A DNA stretch of 32,839 nt from NCBI GenBank assembly GCA_964449675.1, contig CAYVAR010000015.1, positions 1 to 32,839 on the forward strand. The letters run 5' to 3'. This document shows positions 28,360-32,839 of the stretch, in pieces; within the stretch, counting starts at the first letter, position 1, and every line of letters begins with the position of its first letter. The notes under the pieces were generated by a model. It made no database searches and had not been told where the DNA came from. It worked only from the letters and a program-made list of their open reading frames with translations. The DNA is from CAYVAR01 sp964449675 (GTDB lineage Bacteria; Patescibacteriota; Microgenomatia; UBA10105; UBA927). Both the position numbers and the translations under genes were made by a program.

Positions 28360-29076
28360 ATGGCCAATGAAGATCAACCTATCAATCCTTTTGAACATCC
28401 TAATTTAAAGCTTGACTTCGGTCATCTGTCAGAAGAGGCTATTTATGCCATTATCGAGCATGACTTATTAACCCATGAAAATATAGCATACAGAAACGGA
28501 CAAAGCGTGCCTGCCGAGCATAAACTCCTGTTTCTAGTCGCAGTAGGTGACATCAGATCTGCTCTAGATTCTACCGGTTCACGTATTTATACCAAGAGTG
28601 CTCCATATTCCAAGGTATGCGAAGTATCAGAATTTACAGCAGCATGCTCTGCTCACTTAGAAAAGAAGCCAGATATCAATGATGTCCTCTCCGAGTTTGC
28701 AGATATGTTCTATAATGTAGTCCAACTTCGCCGACTTGACCCACTATTCAAAAGCGAATACGACAAATGGTTAAATGTGCTTGCAAATTCACTTGGATTG
28801 ACTATGCATCAGGCAGGCTTGCTCACCATTGCAAAATATAGTTACCGTCTTGTTGCAAATCATGGGAAAAAAGACGTTGCTTCCGAACTTACAATTATTA
28901 ATTCTCTTCGATCTCAACAGGGAGAATCTGATCCTCTCATTCCAACCCCAACAAATGAGCAGGTGAGTAGATCACTTCACCTCGTGGATCTTCTTGAACG
29001 CTTTGTGCTACATCCGCGTCTACTTCAATTACAGGCAGAGAATCTTTGGGGATCCTATAATGCTTCTAGCGTGTAA
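28360..29076 (+). CDS. All-alpha protein, possible MazG-like NTP pyrophosphohydrolase
   Basis: 238 residues, helical throughout. DVLSEFADMFYNVVQLRRL resembles the ExxD helix of MazG-type NTP pyrophosphohydrolases, but the second acidic motif is not clear, so the call is tentative. No membrane or signal segment. It is the only plus-strand gene between 23721 and the window end, and it has its own promoter with a palindromic site. Its content of Ser/Thr/Asn and lack of any operon partner make it look like an accessory gene. Confidence 0.5.
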   Translation: MANEDQPINPFEHPNLKLDFGHLSEEAIYAIIEHDLLTHENIAYRNGQSVPAEHKLLFLVAVGDIRSALDSTGSRIYTKSAPYSKVCEVSEFTAACSAHLEKKPDINDVLSEFADMFYNVVQLRRLDPLFKSEYDKWLNVLANSLGLTMHQAGLLTIAKYSYRLVANHGKKDVASELTIINSLRSQQGESDPLIPTPTNEQVSRSLHLVDLLERFVLHPRLLQLQAENLWGSYNASSV

Positions 29077-29108
29077 ACTCTGATATACCAATAAATTGAG
29101 AAACGTAT

Positions 29109-29894
29109 TTAGCCCTCCATCCGTGCAAATGCACCTGAACGCTTGGCGCTTGCAAGACTTCGCTGAAAAATCACAAATGAAACCGCGAGGAATGCGACGT
29201 TGACAAGGGCCCCAACGAGTAATTGTTGCCAATCGACCATACCGGTAACAAGCTGATACCGCATCGACTCAAAGACGAATCGCGTGGGAAACAAATAGGT
29301 AATCCACCGGATGCTTTGTGGAAAGACCGAGACTGAATAAAATACCCCGCCGAAAGGCTGGACCAGAAACACGAGTGCCCAGGAAAGCGCCTGCACATCA
29401 GTCCCCCATCGAAAAATCAAACTTAACACGATAAACCCTGCTGCCCAAGAAAAAATAAGCAGTTCCAAGTAATATATGGGGAGCATGAACCCAAAGGAAA
29501 AAACGGAAAAATGATATAAGAAATATCCAATCATAGCAGTCACCGTAAATGCTGCCAAAGACTTGATAAATCCGGAAATCATTTGACCAATCAAAAATTC
29601 ATTGATGGAAAGGGGCGTGACAAAAAGACTACTAAAACTTCGTGACCATATTTCCCAAAGCGCGCCAACAGCGATCGCATACTGCCCGGTCCAAACGATA
29701 TTCCAAAATATCATCCCTACCACGATTGATGCAGCTTGTGCTCCATTTCCACTTCGTGCAAGCGAGGAAGCGATAAAAACAAAGACGAGCATTTGAAGCG
29801 CACTGTTCCAAAACAAATCCACCCATTGTTCCATGCTATGGGTAAAGTGATACCACGTATGAAACAAGATAGTATTAATTCGTCCCAAGTTCAT
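29109..29894 (-). CDS. ABC-2 type exporter permease
   Basis: 261 residues with six likely membrane segments (e.g. ALQMLVFVFIASSLA, IVVGMIFWNIVWTGQY, AAFTVTAMIGYFLYHF, LIFSWAAGFIVLSLIF, LLVGALVNVAFLAVSFVIF). The VQPFGGVFYSVSVFPQSIRWITYLFPTRFVFE segment is typical of ABC-2 permeases. It pairs with the ATPase encoded just upstream, overlapping it by 20 nt. I chose ATG 29894, with GGGGGA just before it. Substrate is unknown (lipid, polysaccharide or drug). Confidence 0.88.
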   Translation of the reverse strand: MNLGRINTILFHTWYHFTHSMEQWVDLFWNSALQMLVFVFIASSLARSGNGAQAASIVVGMIFWNIVWTGQYAIAVGALWEIWSRSFSSLFVTPLSINEFLIGQMISGFIKSLAAFTVTAMIGYFLYHFSVFSFGFMLPIYYLELLIFSWAAGFIVLSLIFRWGTDVQALSWALVFLVQPFGGVFYSVSVFPQSIRWITYLFPTRFVFESMRYQLVTGMVDWQQLLVGALVNVAFLAVSFVIFQRSLASAKRSGAFARMEG

Positions 29895-30807
29895 AGGTTC
29901 CCCCTGCAATAGATAAAAACACATCTTCTAAATCCGGTTTCTCAATTTCAATATTGGTAAGCCACACGCCTTCACGGCTTAAACCAAACAATACTTTCGG
30001 CAATACCTTTTCTGGTACACGCACCGATACTACTTGAGGTCGAGGAAATTCGAACGTAAATTTTTTTCCTACAAGATAGTTTTCTACAACTTCGCTTGCG
30101 CCATCAAACGTAATGCTAAGCGTAGTATCGCCTACCCGCTTGGTAAGTCCGAGCGGGGTATCTTCCGCGATAATCCTACCGTGATACAAAAATATCACGC
30201 GATCACAAAGTCGCTCTACTTCTTCCATATTATGACTCGTATAAAGTATGCCGACTTTTTCATGTTTCTGAAGATGCAAGACAAGCTCGATCACCTTGTT
30301 GGCGATTTCCGGATCTAGGCTTGCCGTGGGTTCATCCATGAGAATAAGTCGGGGGTGGTTGAGGAGTGCTTTGGCTAAAATCACTCTCGTCTTTTGCCCG
30401 GAGGAGAGTTTCCAAAAAAGCATATCTCTCCCCTCTTCAATATCCAAAAGCGAAAGGACTTCATCGATACGCTTGTCTGGTTGTTCTAAACCGTAGAGCC
30501 TGGCATAGATATTTAAATTCTGCCATACCGTCATCCGTCCCTGAACATGATTGTAGGCACTGGCAAAGTTGATCCGAGACATGATGTATGCACGATGTTT
30601 CATAAATTCTTTTCCAAAATAGGAAATAGATCCGCTCGTCGGCGTCGTAAGTCCCAAAAGCATTTGAATCGTCGTGGTTTTGCCGGCACCATTTGGCCCC
30701 AAAAGCCCCACTATCTCCCCCTCCTTAATGAAAAAGGAAACGTTGTCAACTGCGCGAAATTGCGCATAATCTTTCGTAAGTTCTTTGACGTCTAATATAG
30801 GTTCCAT
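29875..30807 (-). CDS. ABC transporter ATP-binding protein
   Basis: 310 residues. Walker A GPNGAGKTT, signature KLSSGQKTRV, Walker B LILMDEPTASLDP and the H-loop YTSHNMEE are all present. The C-terminal 90 residues (TLSITFDGASEVVENYL ... DVFLSIAGG) match the DrrA/NatA-like exporter extension. Start chosen at ATG 30807 with AGGAG about 10 nt upstream; the longer frame from 30882 adds a non-family tail. It forms a two-gene exporter operon with the permease. Confidence 0.93.
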   Translation of the reverse strand: MEPILDVKELTKDYAQFRAVDNVSFFIKEGEIVGLLGPNGAGKTTTIQMLLGLTTPTSGSISYFGKEFMKHRAYIMSRINFASAYNHVQGRMTVWQNLNIYARLYGLEQPDKRIDEVLSLLDIEEGRDMLFWKLSSGQKTRVILAKALLNHPRLILMDEPTASLDPEIANKVIELVLHLQKHEKVGILYTSHNMEEVERLCDRVIFLYHGRIIAEDTPLGLTKRVGDTTLSITFDGASEVVENYLVGKKFTFEFPRPQVVSVRVPEKVLPKVLFGLSREGVWLTNIEIEKPDLEDVFLSIAGGTYELGTN

Positions 30808-30959
30808 AGTCCACTCTCCTATTAGGGTAGCACAAAATTCCCTCTCGGTAACGAGTACATAAATGAGAAATCGTTTCAGCAAGAAAACGGAGATTCTCTA
30901 CGAGACGAAGCAACTGTTAGTATACATGAATCGATCAGATTTTGGAAGAAGCGATATGA

Positions 30960-31005
30960 AAACTATGTCAATTCTATTCCGGTCGGGGGTAAATTGACAT
31001 AGTTT
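30960..31005. repeat. Dispersed inverted-repeat element, copy B
   Basis: Perfect 14-bp arms AAACTATGTCAATT (30960-30973) and its complement (30992-31005), around CTATTCCGGTCGGGGGTA. It matches copy A (16385-16431) in inverted orientation, about 42 of 47 positions by eye. The glycosyltransferase stop codon lies inside it, so its last residues (TMSIYPRPE) are element-encoded. Confidence 0.85.
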
Positions 31006-32170
31006 GTGGAAAATTACCCTTTTCTTTTACTGCATTATTGACAAACCCACGAAGCTCTCTTTTGAATCGCTCTTTCCCAAACTTCTCCGCCTGTTTTTTG
31101 CAATTCTCCTCCCACCCGCCTGCCGGCGAGGCAGGTCTCCCTCTCTTCCCCTCTTCCCATCTCCGTATCGCCCCCACTAGACTTTCCACCGTGGGCTCTC
31201 GGAATAATACTCCCGTTTTCCCGTCAACAACCGTTTCCAATACTCCACCTTGCCCTAGGGCAACGACTGGCACGCCGTGGGCCATCGCCTCAACCGGCAC
31301 CATACCGAAATCTTCATCCATGGCACAAAAAATCAGCGCCTTCGCCCCTTTGTAAAGCTCGTCCAGTTGTTCGTCAGACACCGACCCGAGAAAATCAACC
31401 GTCGGACCGGCTATAGAGCGTAAATACGCCTCTTCTTTCCCTGATCCTACAATTTTAAGCTCGAGCATGAGTTTGTTGGCAGCCATTATCGCCAAATCCA
31501 CCCGCTTACTGTACGTCAACCTACCGACAGAGAGAAAATAACCTCGATTAGCAAAAAAGGCCCGGCCTCGTGTTGCGCCTGCGGCTGAGGCCGGGCCTTG
31601 AACATCTACCGGCGGATAAACAACTGTTGACTCCCGTCGATAAAACTTTTTAACCCTACGAGCCGTCTCCTGGGAATTTGCGATAAAGTAATCGACGCGC
31701 TTAGCCGTTTCGTAATCGTATTTGCGAAGGAAAAAATTAATAATCGTCGCATAGACTCGTACCGGCCAATACTTCTGCAGGTTACTTCCGGTTGCATACC
31801 CATAAAGATTTCGTGGTGGATGATGAATGTAACAAATATGCACTGCAGGTTTTCTAACTTTCACTCCCCTACACATAAACCAACCGCTTGAAGAAATCAC
31901 TACATCGTATCCCGATAAATCCAGGCTCTCCCAAATTTGTGGTGCCAAGAATCGAAGTGGTGAATGGAGCTTCTTTACCAACCAGTTGTTCTGCACCCAG
32001 CTTGTTCGTATGTCCCACCCACGAAATCGATACGTTTGATTTCCCAGCGCTTGCCAGTCTACGAAGGAAGTATAAATCGGCGCCTCCGGCCAAATCTCAT
32101 GCAATGCCTCGACCACCCTCTCAGCTCCGCCGTATTCGCGCAAATAATCATGTATGATAGCTATTTTCAT
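30974..32170 (-). CDS. GT4-family glycosyltransferase
   Basis: 398 residues of GT-B fold. The N-terminal HDYLREYGGAERVVEALHEIWP acceptor-side pattern and the C-terminal ALIFCAMDEDFGMVPVEAMAHGVPVVAL, with the EDFGMVPVE donor-binding glutamate motif, are typical of family 4. YIHHPPRNLYGY is also conserved. It likely adds a sugar to a lipid or polysaccharide. Two palindromic insertions are in frame: residues about 191-205 (GPASAAGATRGRAF) and near 346-351 (RPASPAGG). A TATCAT -10 lies 6 nt before the ATG. Confidence 0.9.
   Translation of the reverse strand: MKIAIIHDYLREYGGAERVVEALHEIWPEAPIYTSFVDWQALGNQTYRFRGWDIRTSWVQNNWLVKKLHSPLRFLAPQIWESLDLSGYDVVISSSGWFMCRGVKVRKPAVHICYIHHPPRNLYGYATGSNLQKYWPVRVYATIINFFLRKYDYETAKRVDYFIANSQETARRVKKFYRRESTVVYPPVDVQGPASAAGATRGRAFFANRGYFLSVGRLTYSKRVDLAIMAANKLMLELKIVGSGKEEAYLRSIAGPTVDFLGSVSDEQLDELYKGAKALIFCAMDEDFGMVPVEAMAHGVPVVALGQGGVLETVVDGKTGVLFREPTVESLVGAIRRWEEGKRGRPASPAGGWEENCKKQAEKFGKERFKRELRGFVNNAVKEKGNFPQTMSIYPRPE
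31119..31135. repeat. Small palindrome in glycosyltransferase gene
   Basis: CCTGCC-GGCGA-GGCAGG, in frame, encoding PASPAG near the C-terminus. Confidence 0.6.
31557..31599. repeat. Perfect 13-bp inverted repeat in glycosyltransferase gene
   Basis: AAGGCCCGGCCTC (31557-31569) and GAGGCCGGGCCTT (31587-31599) with a 17-bp loop. Encodes QGPASAAGATRGRAF at the domain junction, where relatives have a short VDxxxF segment. Confidence 0.9.
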
Positions 32171-32174
32171 ATTA

Positions 32175-32774
32175 TCATGATACAGCGATATAAAAGTATG
32201 GTGGGAACCGCAGCCAAAACAGGAGTTTATTTGTTATGCTCCCCTTCCAATCGCGGAGCATTTGTTTATAGGTTCTCACAGTATTTCCTATCGGAATACC
32301 ACTCTCGTATCGATTCGGAGGAACACAGGAATCATAAACGTAAAAAATCTTTTTTGCGTCGTCGTATCCCCAGAGTGTAATCCAATTCCCAATAAGGAGA
32401 GCTCGTAATCTTTTGTATCTACCATCGGAGAGATAGCCATTGCCGATACACACCATGAGTGGCGTATTGCGAGATAATTGAGTCTTCAGCAGATTTATCT
32501 TTTCTCGATCGCTCAACGTAGTAGCGCTACCAAAATTTGAGCGGAGACCGTATAACGCAAGCACATCAACCCAAGATGATTTTGACCAAGAAATGCCCGT
32601 CACTTTCCCAATCCATGTTGGGTGATATTCTCTAGGATGATAGTGCATATCCTTACCATAGGCACTTAAAATTGCTTTGACGCTATAGGCTCCACAATGA
32701 CTAAGCCCATGCTTGAGGTATTCTTTGGGTCGACGAGAAAGGACATATTTAGTAGGGAGCGTATCAGTCGGCAT
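32175..32774 (-). CDS. C39-like protein lacking catalytic His
   Basis: 199 residues. SHCGAYSVKAILSAYG places C27 where papain-like C39 peptidases have the nucleophile, and GNWITLWGYDDAKKIFYVYDS matches their His/Asp block, but the His is N130 and the usual oxyanion Gln is not seen. So it may be an inactive relative or use another residue. No signal peptide. It starts at ATG 32774 and ends 4 nt before the glycosyltransferase ATG, so both may share an operon even though the glycosyltransferase has its own -10. Beyond 32775 no gene can be supported. Confidence 0.6.
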   Translation of the reverse strand: MPTDTLPTKYVLSRRPKEYLKHGLSHCGAYSVKAILSAYGKDMHYHPREYHPTWIGKVTGISWSKSSWVDVLALYGLRSNFGSATTLSDREKINLLKTQLSRNTPLMVCIGNGYLSDGRYKRLRALLIGNWITLWGYDDAKKIFYVYDSCVPPNRYESGIPIGNTVRTYKQMLRDWKGSITNKLLFWLRFPPYFYIAVS

Positions 32775-32839
32775 AAGTATTACACAAGCGACAATTGCTC
32801 CTTCTTGTCTTCGAGTTTTTTGGGAGGTTCTTTTTTTGG

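Overview
The window looks like a chromosome segment from a Patescibacteria/CPR bacterium, probably Parcubacteria-like. This rests on gene content: a HerA/VirB4-type ATPase paired with a Cys-rich protein, an archaeal-type ATP-dependent DNA ligase next to an EndoQ-like nuclease, an archaeal-type UMP kinase, DUF5654 and DUF4870 membrane proteins, and many toxin-antitoxin (TA) modules. TGA acts as an ordinary stop (e.g. ATGA overlaps). No rRNA, tRNA, CRISPR, transposase or integrase gene was seen.

Layout: 1-3470 is a TA island on the minus strand (HEPN/MNT, antitoxin/PIN, AbrB/PIN, AbiE-type pair). 3475-5684 holds glutamate dehydrogenase and a ferredoxin-NADP reductase-like flavoprotein. 5810-8244 is a plus-strand pair, ATPase plus Cys-rich protein. 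8275-13799 holds trxB, trxA, a DUF3105 protein, an unknown protein, a CPBP protease, a HEPN protein and a membrane protein. 13874-14827 is acylphosphatase with a RelE/RHH TA module. 14847-18073 holds a PRPP-synthetase-like gene, a small unknown, pth, a phosphoribosyltransferase and DUF4870. 18372-21821 is EndoQ plus DNA ligase, a plausible repair operon. 21937-23721 holds a small membrane protein, Fic and DUF5654. 23961-27616 holds an HTH gene, nnrD, recF and pyrH. 27733-32774 holds a JAB-like gene with an early stop, a MazG-like orphan, an ABC-2 exporter, a glycosyltransferase and a C39-like protein.

The most unusual content is how genes and repeats were inserted. (1) Three cargo segments (AbiE pair, RelE/RHH pair, HTH gene) are each bracketed by an intact gene and a diverged remnant of the same gene's end (gdhA 3', acyP 5', nnrD 3'). 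(2) Three TA modules each end in the same 22-bp direct repeat, like a cassette array. (3) Heptanucleotide tandem arrays and palindromic elements sit in frame inside at least nine genes. In gdhA, nnrD and recF the array directly abuts a perfect short hairpin whose sequence differs at each site, suggesting a fold-back insertion mechanism. One array carries a second element nested inside it. (4) Paired inverted arrays of period 7 or 8 fill four intergenic gaps.

Many transcription units have a sigma70-like -10 box only 6-8 nt before the ATG, so leaderless mRNAs appear common; genes inside operons and trxA use Shine-Dalgarno sequences.
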